From: Oscillospiraceae bacterium
Lineage (GTDB): Bacteria; Bacillota; Clostridia; Oscillospirales; CAG-382
Length of the DNA: 64,000 nt
Reading direction: 5' to 3'
Assembly (NCBI GenBank): GCA_015063785.1
Contig: SVTM01000002.1
Location: 42,556-106,555, forward strand
Made by a program: the position numbers and the translations under genes. Positions 49,857-59,028 of the stretch are shown in pieces; the stretch's first letter is position 1, and every line of letters starts with the position of its first letter. The notes below the pieces were generated by a model. The model was not told the DNA's origin and did no database searches. It saw nothing but the letters and a program-made list of their open reading frames with translations.

Positions 49857-51722
49857 TCATTTTGTTTTTTGTCTTTGTATGTAATTATACAGTTCAACTA
49901 TTCTGTACCAAGTGTCCGAATCAATAACACCCGTTTCGTTTACAAGATACAGACGCTGAAATTCGAATATCGCGTTTCTTGTTTGAGAGCCAAAAATACC
50001 ATCCTCAGAAAGTGTCGGCAGATCACCGTAGAACCTTGCAATCTCGTTTAGATAACGTTGGATAAGCCGCACCGATTCGCCGCTGTCGCCCTGTTCGAGA
50101 TCTCCCGGAAAATACTGTTCGCCACTTATGGGAAGTACAGCTTTTACTATTGAATCGTAAACGGCGTATATCGTATACCACGTTTCCTCGGTGGTAATAC
50201 CAGTTTCCGGAAGGCTGAATGCCCTTTGAAAAGACAAAAGCGAATCAAGGGTACTCTGTCCGAATACACCATCTACCCCTGTAGGTCTTACGTTTTTGTA
50301 AAAAATGCTGATGTATTCGATAAGATACTGCAGCGTCTCAACGTCATCTCCACGGTCTCCAAAACCAAGCCGAACCGAAACATCAACTTTTTTGAAATCA
50401 GAGCTTTGACCTTCGCTTGTCAGTTCGGCGAGTCTTTTGACGGACACGTACACGATTGAAACTCTATACCACGTCGCTTTACCCACAACACCGTCTGCTG
50501 TCAGATTGAAAACAGACTGAAACTTTCTGACGGCTGCGTCTGTATCTGTGCCAAAAACACCGTTGGTAAAAGCGATAAGCGGAATCGCCGGATAGTCCTG
50601 TCTAATGCGATTAAGCTGTCTTTGGATAACAGCAACGTCATCGCCCGAGCTTCCGATGGCAAGAGGAATTCCCGAATAGGTAGACTCAATACCCATGATA
50701 TTATTGGTCGACACAAGCTCGATGTCCTGACCGTAGAAATATTTCAAAATAGCTGCAGGCGAGTACCCTTGGTTTGCAAGATCGAAAGATCCCCATTGTG
50801 TCATACCCGAGCAAGTAGCATTGCGCCCGTCACAATAGGTGGCAAAAAGCGGTTCTTCAAAACCCTTGCGCCTTATGTAAGTGTTAAATATCTCGTCAAC
50901 AATCCGCTCGATGTTTCCGTATATATTACGTCCTTTTACAAAAGCCTGATCGTACGCCGTGCTGTTCGTTATTTGAAAAGGATACCCCTGGCTTACGTAC
51001 CATTCTGTGAATACACGATTTAAGGCAATGGATATTTGTGCGTAAACATTGGCTCTGATCGCATTTTCGGGCCATGTGGGAAATATTTCGCTTGATGCAA
51101 CATTCTTTATATAATCCTGAAACGGCAATGAAACATTTTCAGCGGCGGCAGACGGTCTGCCAAGATGAACCGTGATTGTCTCGGGCACATAAACCTCTGC
51201 AGCAACGAAGGGGTTTACTATATTGGCAGGGGTTTCTGCCGAAATTGCGTTTATACGTCTGCCGTTTACTTCGGGGGTGGGAATAAAATACACTATGGTA
51301 TATTCTCCTGTTATAACCGAATTTACAGTTCCGTTATCAACAAGGCTTTGGGTGAAAGGCTCGAGATTTACCGGCAAAATACTGTCGCGGCGCGGAAATA
51401 TCTGCACACCAAACAAAAGCGCACCAAAATATCCCGGGCTTTCAACGTACACGTCGCACACCGAATACGGTGTAACTGCGCTGTTTTCAGTGAAAGATGC
51501 TTCGATATCGGGGGTATCAAGTGCCACCGATTCTGTTTTTCCTTCATTGTTTGTGATAAGGCGTCTTGAATAATTGCCATTTCGCACGTTGTTTTCCGCC
51601 TCAAGTTCGTCATATCTTCCGTCTGCGCGGTATTGTCTGAAAAATATTCTTACATCAGCGCCCGTCAACGGAACGGCAACACCGCCACCCGTCACAACCA
51701 CCGTCAAAAAACCTTTATCCAT
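49857..51722 (-). CDS. SpoIID/LytB-domain protein with three peptidoglycan-binding domains
   Basis: 621 aa. Residues 1-120 include a beta-rich, carboxypeptidase-regulatory-like region (LTVVVTGGGVAVPLTGADVRI). A SpoIID/LytB-type domain follows (SLPFQDYIKNVASSEIFPTWPENAIRANVYAQISIALNR; YCDGRNATCSGMTQWGSFDLANQGY). Then come three PG_binding_1 repeats (GDDVAVIQRQLNRI; GDDVETLQYLIEYI; GESVRLIQRYLNEI), each ending in a TWYR motif. No signal peptide. The glutamate in ASSEIFPTWPE is the likely SpoIID catalytic site. It probably acts on spore or septal peptidoglycan, and leads the spoIIIA operon, an unusual arrangement. Confidence 0.88.
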   Translation of the reverse strand: MDKGFLTVVVTGGGVAVPLTGADVRIFFRQYRADGRYDELEAENNVRNGNYSRRLITNNEGKTESVALDTPDIEASFTENSAVTPYSVCDVYVESPGYFGALLFGVQIFPRRDSILPVNLEPFTQSLVDNGTVNSVITGEYTIVYFIPTPEVNGRRINAISAETPANIVNPFVAAEVYVPETITVHLGRPSAAAENVSLPFQDYIKNVASSEIFPTWPENAIRANVYAQISIALNRVFTEWYVSQGYPFQITNSTAYDQAFVKGRNIYGNIERIVDEIFNTYIRRKGFEEPLFATYCDGRNATCSGMTQWGSFDLANQGYSPAAILKYFYGQDIELVSTNNIMGIESTYSGIPLAIGSSGDDVAVIQRQLNRIRQDYPAIPLIAFTNGVFGTDTDAAVRKFQSVFNLTADGVVGKATWYRVSIVYVSVKRLAELTSEGQSSDFKKVDVSVRLGFGDRGDDVETLQYLIEYISIFYKNVRPTGVDGVFGQSTLDSLLSFQRAFSLPETGITTEETWYTIYAVYDSIVKAVLPISGEQYFPGDLEQGDSGESVRLIQRYLNEIARFYGDLPTLSEDGIFGSQTRNAIFEFQRLYLVNETGVIDSDTWYRIVELYNYIQRQKTK

Positions 51723-51753
51723 AAAAATCTCCCTGATCTTTTTGTTCTGTGTA

Positions 51754-51782
51754 AATATATGTCATGAAATTTTTTTATATTC
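51754..51782 (-). promoter_or_regulatory. sigma-E-like promoter for the SpoIID-domain gene and spoIIIA
   Basis: Minus strand GAATATA, 14-bp spacer, CATATATT, close to the sigma-E consensus (kmATATT-N13-15-CATACAnT). It is 32 nt upstream of the ATG at 51722. Expected because spoIIIA is in the sigma-E regulon. Confidence 0.6.
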
Positions 51783-51792
51783 ATTTCATTTT

Positions 51793-51826
51793 CTGACAAA
51801 ATTCACCGATAGACATATGGCATAAT
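51793..51826 (+). promoter_or_regulatory. spoIIGA-sigE promoter with 22-bp spacing
   Basis: CTGACA, 22-bp spacer, CATAAT, 33 nt before the GTG. The B. subtilis spoIIG promoter is known for a 22-bp spacing that makes it dependent on Spo0A~P. A TTTTGTCAGAA-like sequence overlaps the -35 on the other strand, similar to but not identical with a 0A box. Confidence 0.55.
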
Positions 51827-51858
51827 ACAGACAAAGAAAACAGCAAAGGGGCCATGCC

Positions 51859-52641
51859 GTGGTTATTTATGCTGACATTTACGTGGCGATAAACTTTATC
51901 GCCGATTTCATACTGTTATACATAACGGGACATTTTATGAAATATGAAAAAAAGCTGTGGAGAATATCTCTTTCTTCACTAATCGCAAGCATTCTTGCTT
52001 TGTTTGCAGAAATATATATTAAAGACATCATGTCCGTAGTTTTAACAGTTTTGATTCCAGTACTTATGCTGTTTGTATCTTTCGGAAAAAAGAGGCAAAT
52101 AGAATTTATTGAAAGCTTTATTATCCTGTACGGAGCTTCTTTTGTGGCCGGTGGAATTTTTGCTGCCATATATGAAAAAGGAATATCCGTTTCGAAGCCA
52201 TTGCTCTTTGTTATCTTCTTTGCTGTGTTTGTATTCTGCTTTATATATTTCGATATTTTTTCACTAAAAAAAGATTGCGAAACGGTTGATATAACGATAA
52301 CTACACGCTCGGGAGAAAATAAACTGAAACTTTTGTGCGACAGCGGATGTATGGCAAAAGAGCCGATAAGCGGTCTGCCGGTTATTTTACTTTCGCCAAA
52401 GGTATATGATAGCATTTATTCTCCTGACGAAAGAAAAAACAGCGATTTTATTGTAAAAAACAAAATGAGGCTTGTACCGATAAAAACTGCCGTTGGAACT
52501 GCAATAATCGAAGCTTTTATTCCCGATGCAATAATATGCAGTCACAAAGACAAAACAACGAAGCTTTGTGCTGCGGTAGGCAGAGGAAACGAAAACAGCT
52601 TTGCAGGAACAGACGGCATTTTTCCCACTACATTGCTTTAA
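51859..52641 (+). CDS. spoIIGA: sigma-E processing peptidase SpoIIGA
   Basis: 260 aa, GTG start preceded by AAAGGGG. Five N-terminal membrane helices (VIYADIYVAINFIADFILLYITG is the diagnostic opening) and a C-terminal aspartic-protease-like domain with CDSGCMAKEPISGLPV (catalytic D) and the terminal AGTDGIFPTTLL. Membrane protease that cleaves pro-sigma-E after forespore signalling through SpoIIR. Followed after 22 nt by sigE. Confidence 0.93.
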   Translation: MVIYADIYVAINFIADFILLYITGHFMKYEKKLWRISLSSLIASILALFAEIYIKDIMSVVLTVLIPVLMLFVSFGKKRQIEFIESFIILYGASFVAGGIFAAIYEKGISVSKPLLFVIFFAVFVFCFIYFDIFSLKKDCETVDITITTRSGENKLKLLCDSGCMAKEPISGLPVILLSPKVYDSIYSPDERKNSDFIVKNKMRLVPIKTAVGTAIIEAFIPDAIICSHKDKTTKLCAAVGRGNENSFAGTDGIFPTTLL

Positions 52642-52663
52642 AACACAAAAGGAGTGAAACCGC

Positions 52664-53392
52664 ATGAACAAAAGCGTTTTGAATTTTGTTTCAAAAATCA
52701 AATCATTCATATTCCGTCTTTCCACACGTGGTGCAAACTATGTAAACGGACCGGACACGCTTCCTGCTCCGCTGACAAGCGCGCAAGAAGCAGCGATCGT
52801 ATCAAAACTCGGAAAAAACCCGACAGAAGACAGAAAAATACGCTCGTTGCTTGTTGAAAGAAACCTGAGACTTGTGGTATATATAGCAAAAAAATTCGAA
52901 AATACCCATGTGGGAGTAGAAGATCTTGTGTCGATTGGAACAATCGGTCTTATGAAAGCCATAAACACCTTTGACCCTTACAAAAACATAAAACTTGCCA
53001 CATACGCATCAAGGTGCATTGAAAACGAGATACTTATGTATCTGCGCAAAAACTCGTCGGCCAGATGCGAAATATCGTTGGATGAGCCACTGAATGTGGA
53101 TTGGGACGGCAACGAGCTTTTGTTATCCGACATTCTCGGCACAGACGGCGACGAGATCGATAAAGAAATTGAAAGCCGCGAGGAAAAAAGATTGATTATT
53201 TCGGCGGTTAGCAAGCTTCCGGATCGTGACCGCAGGATAATATGCGAACGCTTTGGGCTTACAAACAACGGCAAAGAAAAGACCCAGAAGGAGGTGGCTG
53301 ACCTTCTGGGCATTTCACAATCATATATATCAAGGCTTGAAAAAAAGATAATTGAAGATCTTAAAAAAGATATAATCTCGTTCTATTCCTGA
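52664..53392 (+). CDS. sigE: sporulation sigma factor SigE
   Basis: 242 aa with AAGGAG before the ATG. It has a short pro-sequence, then SIG2 ([65 protein letters not shown]) and region 4 HTH ([25 protein letters not shown]). Mother-cell sigma factor that should direct the spoIIIA operon here. Overlaps the convergent PBP gene by 10 nt at the 3' end. Unlike many spore formers, sigG is not next. Confidence 0.97.
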   Translation: MNKSVLNFVSKIKSFIFRLSTRGANYVNGPDTLPAPLTSAQEAAIVSKLGKNPTEDRKIRSLLVERNLRLVVYIAKKFENTHVGVEDLVSIGTIGLMKAINTFDPYKNIKLATYASRCIENEILMYLRKNSSARCEISLDEPLNVDWDGNELLLSDILGTDGDEIDKEIESREEKRLIISAVSKLPDRDRRIICERFGLTNNGKEKTQKEVADLLGISQSYISRLEKKIIEDLKKDIISFYS

Positions 53393-54996
53393 TGCTTTTT
53401 ATCAATATCGGTTATCGCTTCCGAAACTATTCTAAATATTTCAGACGGATGGGCATTTCCCACACCGTTGCCATCGCAAAGTACACAAACTGTATACCTC
53501 GGAGAATCGGCAGGAAAAAAGCCTGCAAACCACGAGTGTATGACCTCTTTACCATCTCTAATCTGTCCGCTTTGAGCAGTGGCGGTCTTGCCTGCGGAAA
53601 ACACCTTTTCGCTCCTTGCGCGATATCCCGTTCCATCAGTTACGCAGCCTGCAAGCATTAAAGAAAGCTTTTCCACAACGTGAGCATCAAGCACCCGTTT
53701 TTTATTTGTTGTGCCATAATAAACAGAATCACCATCAGCAACGGTCTTTTTCACCACTGAAGGTTTGCAATATATTCCGGTTCCACAGGTAGAAAGAATG
53801 CTTGCAACCTGTACAGGAGACAAAAGTATCTCTCCCTGACCCACAGACATATTTGCAACAGCACCATCTTCGGAACTATTTGGAAGCACACCTTCTGTGC
53901 AGCTTACAAGATTTATCGAGCTGTACTGTCCAATCCCCATATCGTGCGCCAAATCAACTATCTTTTTGTGCCCAAGCCTTAAGCCAAGGTCAATGAAATA
54001 AGGATTGCAGGAATTGATAAACGCTTCGTTCAGATTGACCTTTCCGTGGCCATAAACGTTATGGCATCTGATCTTCTGTCCGCATACCTCGATGTAACCT
54101 TTGCACTCGTATTTTTCGTATGGATCGAAGTCGGGATCTGACAATGCTGCAGCCGAAACAACAGTTTTGAAAACAGACCCCGGTGTGTAACCGACAAAGC
54201 ATCTATTCACAAGCTCTCCCCTGTCCGATGTTAGATATTCGGACAGGGTTTCTTTTTTATATTGCGGCATTGAAACCATAGCAAGAATTTGCCCCGACAC
54301 GGTATCCTGCACGACTACTGCACCCATATCGAGATGTTCGGAGCATATCCGTTCGACTTCTTTTTGTATATCAAGATCAATTGTCAGAAAAAGTCCTTCT
54401 TCATTCGTGTAGCCATTGTCAACGATCTCCACCTCTGTGCCGCCCGCGCTTTTTCCTTTGGCATCAGCAACATATCTTGCAAAAACAGAAGCAGAAGAAT
54501 ATTGCGAAAGAAATGCGTCATATGCCTGCATGATACCTGTGACCGCTTTGCCGTCGCCGTCGCGATAACCGAGAAGGTGACAAAGAACGTCGTATTTTTC
54601 ATCGTATTTTGAAAAGCTTATCAAATTTTCGTCTGTGACATTTTCGTTAGTTTCGACAACAAACGGACGGCCGACAAGTATTTTTTCGAAATAAAACGAT
54701 TGTGACTTATCAGATTCTTCCGAAAGTTTTTTTGAAAGATCGTATATCTCGTTTTCCGAAATACCTGATGGTAAAACCAACGTAAGGTACCCACTTTTGC
54801 AGACGTCAATGAATTCGCCGTTGCGGTCAAAGACAAATCCGTTTCTTTTCACCACATCCAGCCTTCTTGTATACTGTCCGGACAGAACCTGCGTTGCCGA
54901 AGAACTGCTGACAGCAATGACATAAAACCTTGCGGCAAGAAACAGCACAGTACAAAGAAACAAAAAATAAATAAAGAAAACTCGTTTTTTGTTCAA
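53383..54996 (-). CDS. SpoVD/PBP2-type penicillin-binding transpeptidase
   Basis: 537 aa, TTG start with AGAGGTG. One N-terminal membrane segment, a dimerization-like domain, then the transpeptidase: [14 protein letters not shown] with the active-site serine, FINSCNPYF (SxN) and [10 protein letters not shown], where the third motif is KTA (K470-A472) rather than KTG. It resembles SpoVD/FtsI-class B PBPs without PASTA domains. Genome position beside sigE and spoIIIA suggests use in spore cortex or septum synthesis. Reads convergently into sigE. Confidence 0.88.
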   Translation of the reverse strand: MNKKRVFFIYFLFLCTVLFLAARFYVIAVSSSSATQVLSGQYTRRLDVVKRNGFVFDRNGEFIDVCKSGYLTLVLPSGISENEIYDLSKKLSEESDKSQSFYFEKILVGRPFVVETNENVTDENLISFSKYDEKYDVLCHLLGYRDGDGKAVTGIMQAYDAFLSQYSSASVFARYVADAKGKSAGGTEVEIVDNGYTNEEGLFLTIDLDIQKEVERICSEHLDMGAVVVQDTVSGQILAMVSMPQYKKETLSEYLTSDRGELVNRCFVGYTPGSVFKTVVSAAALSDPDFDPYEKYECKGYIEVCGQKIRCHNVYGHGKVNLNEAFINSCNPYFIDLGLRLGHKKIVDLAHDMGIGQYSSINLVSCTEGVLPNSSEDGAVANMSVGQGEILLSPVQVASILSTCGTGIYCKPSVVKKTVADGDSVYYGTTNKKRVLDAHVVEKLSLMLAGCVTDGTGYRARSEKVFSAGKTATAQSGQIRDGKEVIHSWFAGFFPADSPRYTVCVLCDGNGVGNAHPSEIFRIVSEAITDIDKKHQE

Positions 54997-55073
54997 TTTG
55001 CCAACACCTCTTTTCGTGCAAAAATATTATTCTCCTTTTTTAAGAAATTTAACAAAAAAATGCGTTTCTGTAC

Positions 55074-55102
55074 TTGACGAAAAGTGAGTTTTTTTGTATA
55101 AT
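55074..55102 (+). promoter_or_regulatory. promoter of the purine operon
   Basis: TTGACG, 17-bp spacer, TATAAT, about 20 nt before the ZTP aptamer. Confidence 0.85.
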
Positions 55103-55120
55103 ATATATTGAAATTTAATT

Positions 55121-55242
55121 GCGGCTGCTACTGACGGATCAAAGCGAGTAAACGCTATGGAACAGTCTGCAAGTTATGCCGACCGTCTGGGCAGTTCTAT
55201 CATTAAAAATAGCAAGGATAGAACTACCCTTTTTTGTTTTTT
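55121..55242 (+). ncRNA. ZTP (pfl) riboswitch with terminator
   Basis: The aptamer contains ACTGACGGA, TATGGAACAGT and the strongly conserved 3' element GCCGACCGTCTGGGCA. These match the pfl motif that binds ZTP/ZMP (AICAR nucleotides). The last GGG of the aptamer starts the terminator stem GGGCAGTTCTATC / GATAGAACTACCC (55189-55229) before a T run (55230-55242), so ligand binding would prevent termination. ZMP is an intermediate of this very pathway; accumulation signals lack of 10-formyl-THF. A xpt-type purine riboswitch was considered and does not fit. Confidence 0.88.
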
Positions 55243-55256
55243 ACGGAGGAAAAGCA

Positions 55257-55745
55257 ATGAAAAAAATCGCAATCATCATGGGCAGTGACAGTGATCTGCC
55301 AATCGTAACAAAAGCTACCGACATGCTGAAGAGCCTTGACATTCCCTTTGAGGTTCACGTCTATTCGGCACACAGAACACCTGTAGAAGCCCGCGAATTT
55401 GCACTTTCTGCAAGAGAAAACGGATTTGGCGCAATAATTGCTGCGGCAGGAATGGCAGCACATCTGGCAGGTGCCATCGCTGCAAACACAACACTTCCTG
55501 TTGTCGGTATTCCCTGCAAATCCTCAAACCTCGACGGAATGGATGCACTTCTTTCTACAGTTCAGATGCCCACAGGCATCCCAGTTGCAACAGTTGCCAT
55601 AAACGGCGGTGCAAACGCAGCGCTGCTCTGTGCACAAATCCTTGCCGTTGAGGACAAAGAGCTTGCAGCAAAGCTTGATGCAAAAAGAGCATCCGATGCC
55701 GCAAAGGTGCTTGAAAAGGATGCAGCAATTTCAGCTCAATTTTAA
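55257..55745 (+). CDS. purE: 5-(carboxyamino)imidazole ribonucleotide mutase PurE
   Basis: 162 aa; ATG at 55257 with ACGGAGGAAAA. IIMGSDSDLPIVTKA, VYSAHRTPVEAREFA, GFGAIIAAAGMAAHLAGAIAANTTLPVVGIPCKSSNLDGMDALLSTVQMPTGIPVATVAINGGANAALLCAQIL are canonical PurE sequence. Catalyses the mutase (or AIR carboxylase, class II) step to CAIR. No purK is visible in the window. First gene of the operon after the riboswitch. Confidence 0.97.
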   Translation: MKKIAIIMGSDSDLPIVTKATDMLKSLDIPFEVHVYSAHRTPVEAREFALSARENGFGAIIAAAGMAAHLAGAIAANTTLPVVGIPCKSSNLDGMDALLSTVQMPTGIPVATVAINGGANAALLCAQILAVEDKELAAKLDAKRASDAAKVLEKDAAISAQF

Positions 55746-55781
55746 GCAAAAATATTTTTGAAATAAAAAGGAGAAAAAATC

Positions 55782-56468
55782 ATGGAAAAGAAACTTGTTT
55801 ACACAGGAAAAACAAAAGACGTTTTCGCACTCGACAATGGAAACTACCTTCTCAAGTTCAAGGACGATTGCACCGGCAAGGACGGCGTTTTTGATCCGGG
55901 TGAAAACTCTGTCGGTCTCACCATCGACGGCGTCGGCGATGTTAATCTCCGTATGTCCATCTATTTCTTTGAAAAAGTAAATGCCGCAGGCATCCGCACA
56001 CACTATGTAAATGCTGATCTTGCAAACACAACCATGGAAGTTCTTCCTGCTAAAGTTTTTGGTAAGGGACTTGAAGTTATCTGCCGTCACAAGGCTGTCG
56101 GAAGCTTCTATCGCCGTTACAGCGACTATATTGAAGAAGGCGCTGACCTTCCCGCATACGTAGAAATGACATTTAAAAACGACGAAAAAGGCGATCCCCT
56201 CGTCACAAAAGACGGTCTTGTAGATCTCGGCGTCATGACAGAACAGCAGTACGACGACATGAAGGCTATGACCCAGAAGATCACCCAGATCGTTGCTGAC
56301 GACCTTCTTGAAAAGGGACTTGTTCTTTACGATATAAAATTTGAATTCGGCTACGATCGCGACGGAAACGTAATGCTTATCGACGAGATCGCATCGGGAA
56401 ATATGCGCGTTTACAAGAACGGCGAATATATCGATCCCATGACTCTCTCTGAACTTTTCTTTGCATAA
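55782..56468 (+). CDS. purC: SAICAR synthetase PurC
   Basis: 228 aa. [80 protein letters not shown] fit PurC, ATP-dependent condensation of CAIR with aspartate. AAGGAG upstream. A C-terminus near the family length, with FELKFEFG/D-E-I-A-S-G active-site blocks present. Confidence 0.95.
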   Translation: MEKKLVYTGKTKDVFALDNGNYLLKFKDDCTGKDGVFDPGENSVGLTIDGVGDVNLRMSIYFFEKVNAAGIRTHYVNADLANTTMEVLPAKVFGKGLEVICRHKAVGSFYRRYSDYIEEGADLPAYVEMTFKNDEKGDPLVTKDGLVDLGVMTEQQYDDMKAMTQKITQIVADDLLEKGLVLYDIKFEFGYDRDGNVMLIDEIASGNMRVYKNGEYIDPMTLSELFFA

Positions 56469-56503
56469 TTCCTTTTTCACAGACAATTTTACAGGAGGAC
56501 AAT

Positions 56504-57931
56504 ATGGGAGGATTTTTTGGAATCGCCTCAAAAAATGACTGCATGCACGAAGTCTTCTTCGGTGCCGATTATCATTCTCACCTCGGCACACGCCGCGGCG
56601 GTATTGCAGCATACGACAAAGAAATCGGACTGCAAAGAGTTATCCACAACATCGAAAAATCTCCTTTTCGAACCAAATTCGAGCACGTATTTGAAGAAAT
56701 GTGTGGCACGTCTGCCATCGGCTGTATCAGTGACAGCGACCCCCAGCCCCTTCTTATACGCTCCAACATAGGCACCTACGCCATCTGTACCATCGGCATC
56801 ATAAACAACAGAGAAGATCTTATTGACCGCTATCTTTCGTTCAGCGGCGGACACTTCGATGCTATGACAGGTGGAGCAGTAAACTCAACAGAGCTTGTTG
56901 CCGCTCTTATAAACCAGAAAAGCAACTTTATCGAAGGTATATCCTTTGCACAGAAGGAAATTGAGGGAACCTGTTCGATCCTTATTCTCAAAGAAGACGG
57001 CAGTATCATCGCCGCCAGAGACCGTTTGGGACGAATCCCCGTTCTTATCGGAAAAAACGACTCGGGATACTGTGTTTCCTTTGAATCCTACGCTTATCAA
57101 AAGCTTGGATATGAAGATCACCTGGAGCTTGGTCCCGGTGAGATCGTCGGATTCACCGCTGACACCTTTGCTCGCCTTTCAAATCCCGGAAAGAAAATGC
57201 GCGTATGTGCTTTTCTATGGTCATACTTCGGATATCCGCCCTCAACCTACGAAGGCGTGAACGTTGAATGTATGAGATACCGCAACGGTGCCATTATGGC
57301 AAAGAACGACATGAAATCGAGCAATGTGAAAGACATAGACTATGTCTGCGGCGTTCCCGATTCAGGTACCCCCCACGCCATCGGCTATTCGGGAGCTTGC
57401 GAAGTTCCCTTTGCACGTCCGTTTATCAAGTACACACCCACCTGGACCAGAAGCTTTATGCCGTCAAACAAATTTGACAGCAAGACTATTGCTAAAATGA
57501 AAATGATTCCGGTTCACGATCTTATCAAGGACAAAAAACTTCTCTTCGTCGACGATTCGATAGTCAGAGGAACGCAGCTTAAGGAAACGGTCGATTTTCT
57601 TTATGAAAACGGTGCCAAGGAGGTTCATATGCGCTCTGCCTGCCCTCCTATCATGTACGGTTGCAAATATCTCAACTTTACTCGCAGGACAAGTGATATG
57701 GATCTTATCGCACGCAAGGTCATTATGGAGCTTGAAGGCGAAAGCGGTTTCAAATATCTCGATGAATACAGCGACGCAACAACAGAACGCGGCAAGAAAC
57801 TGAGAGATGCCATCTGCGAAAAAATGAATTTTGCATCATTGGAATTCCAGACACTCGAGGGTATCATCGAAGCAATCGGTCTTCCGGAAGATCAGCTCTG
57901 TACATATTGCTGGAACGGCAAGGGCGAATAA
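56504..57931 (+). CDS. purF: amidophosphoribosyltransferase PurF lacking N-terminal Cys
   Basis: 475 aa, ACAGGAGGACA before the ATG. Glutaminase-type N-terminal domain (HLGTRRGGIAAYDK, IGIINNRED, GAVNSTELVAALI) then PRTase domain (VCGVPDSGTPHAIGYS, FVDDSIVRGTQLKETVDFL, HMRSACPPIMYGCKYLNFTRRT). The first step of purine synthesis. The mature enzyme normally begins with catalytic Cys2 (MCGIxGI); here it reads MGGFFGIASK, so the glutaminase nucleophile is absent. Recalled clostridial PurF-like proteins share MGGFFG. It may use ammonia or depend on another subunit. Confidence 0.93.
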   Translation: MGGFFGIASKNDCMHEVFFGADYHSHLGTRRGGIAAYDKEIGLQRVIHNIEKSPFRTKFEHVFEEMCGTSAIGCISDSDPQPLLIRSNIGTYAICTIGIINNREDLIDRYLSFSGGHFDAMTGGAVNSTELVAALINQKSNFIEGISFAQKEIEGTCSILILKEDGSIIAARDRLGRIPVLIGKNDSGYCVSFESYAYQKLGYEDHLELGPGEIVGFTADTFARLSNPGKKMRVCAFLWSYFGYPPSTYEGVNVECMRYRNGAIMAKNDMKSSNVKDIDYVCGVPDSGTPHAIGYSGACEVPFARPFIKYTPTWTRSFMPSNKFDSKTIAKMKMIPVHDLIKDKKLLFVDDSIVRGTQLKETVDFLYENGAKEVHMRSACPPIMYGCKYLNFTRRTSDMDLIARKVIMELEGESGFKYLDEYSDATTERGKKLRDAICEKMNFASLEFQTLEGIIEAIGLPEDQLCTYCWNGKGE

Positions 57932-57966
57932 CGGGAACTTGAAAATAATGAAAGGAACATTTTAAC

Positions 57967-59010
57967 ATGAATACAATCTCCAAATCTGACAGCTACGCAG
58001 CAGCCGGCGTTGATATTACCGCAGGCTACAAAGCAGTTGAACTTATGAAAAAGCATATCGCAAGAACTGTTACAGAAGGATGCATATCCGGTATCGGCGG
58101 TTTTGGCGGTCTTTTCGAGCTTGACCTTCGCGGAATCACAAAGCCTGTTCTCGTTAGTGGCACAGACGGCGTTGGCACAAAGCTCAAGCTTGCTTTTCTT
58201 ATGGACAAGCACGACACTGTCGGTATTGACTGTGTTGCCATGTGTGTAAACGACATCATCTGCTCGGGCGCACGTCCTCTCTTCTTCCTTGACTACATCG
58301 CTTGTGGAAAGAATTTTCCCGAGCGTATTGCAAGCATCGTTTCGGGAGTTGCCGAAGGATGCGTTATGTCCGGAGCCGCGCTTATTGGTGGCGAAACCGC
58401 AGAAATGCCCGGATTCTATCCTGAAGACGAATATGACCTTGCCGGTTTTTCGGTTGGAGTTGTGGACAAGGACAAAATCCTTGACAATTCCAAGATCTGC
58501 GCAGGTGACGTAATCATCGCCCTCCCCTCCAGTGGCGTTCACTCCAACGGTTTTTCTCTTGTAAGAAAAGTTTTCGACGTTGAAAAGGCAGATATCAAGT
58601 CTCCCGTTGCCGAACTTTCGGGCAAATCTATAGGCGAGACACTTCTTACTCCCACAAAGATATATGTAAAGCCCATGCTCGCTCTCTTTGATGAAATCAC
58701 TGTAAAAGGCGTTTCGCACATTACAGGCGGCGGTTTCTTCGAAAACATTCCCAGAAGCCTTCCTGCAGGTTTCGGTGCGTCTATCTGCAAGAAGGACATA
58801 CGTGTTCTTCCTATCTTTGATCTTATCGCCAAGGCAGGCAACGTTCCTGAACGCGACATGTTCAACACCTACAATATGGGCGTAGGCATGAGCATCACTG
58901 TTGACAAGAACGATGCAGACAAGGCTCTTGAAATTCTCCGCGCCAACGGCGAAGACGCTTACATCGTCGGCGAAGTTATCAAGTCTGACGAAGCTTGCAT
59001 CATCAAGTAA
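57967..59010 (+). CDS. purM: AIR synthetase PurM
   Basis: 347 aa. [121 protein letters not shown]. Closes the imidazole ring from FGAM with ATP. AAAGGAAC before the ATG. Confidence 0.97.
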   Translation: MNTISKSDSYAAAGVDITAGYKAVELMKKHIARTVTEGCISGIGGFGGLFELDLRGITKPVLVSGTDGVGTKLKLAFLMDKHDTVGIDCVAMCVNDIICSGARPLFFLDYIACGKNFPERIASIVSGVAEGCVMSGAALIGGETAEMPGFYPEDEYDLAGFSVGVVDKDKILDNSKICAGDVIIALPSSGVHSNGFSLVRKVFDVEKADIKSPVAELSGKSIGETLLTPTKIYVKPMLALFDEITVKGVSHITGGGFFENIPRSLPAGFGASICKKDIRVLPIFDLIAKAGNVPERDMFNTYNMGVGMSITVDKNDADKALEILRANGEDAYIVGEVIKSDEACIIK

Positions 59011-59028
59011 TAAAGGAACGGTATTGAA

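Noticed and set aside
55121..55242. Guanine/adenine (xpt-type) purine riboswitch upstream of purE
   Set aside because: The conserved three-way-junction sequences are absent, whereas the ZTP element CCGTCTGGGCA is present with a fitting terminator.
55731..56612. 293-codon minus-strand frame over purC
   Set aside because: Shadow of purC and the start of purF, Cys/Phe/Val-rich without motifs.
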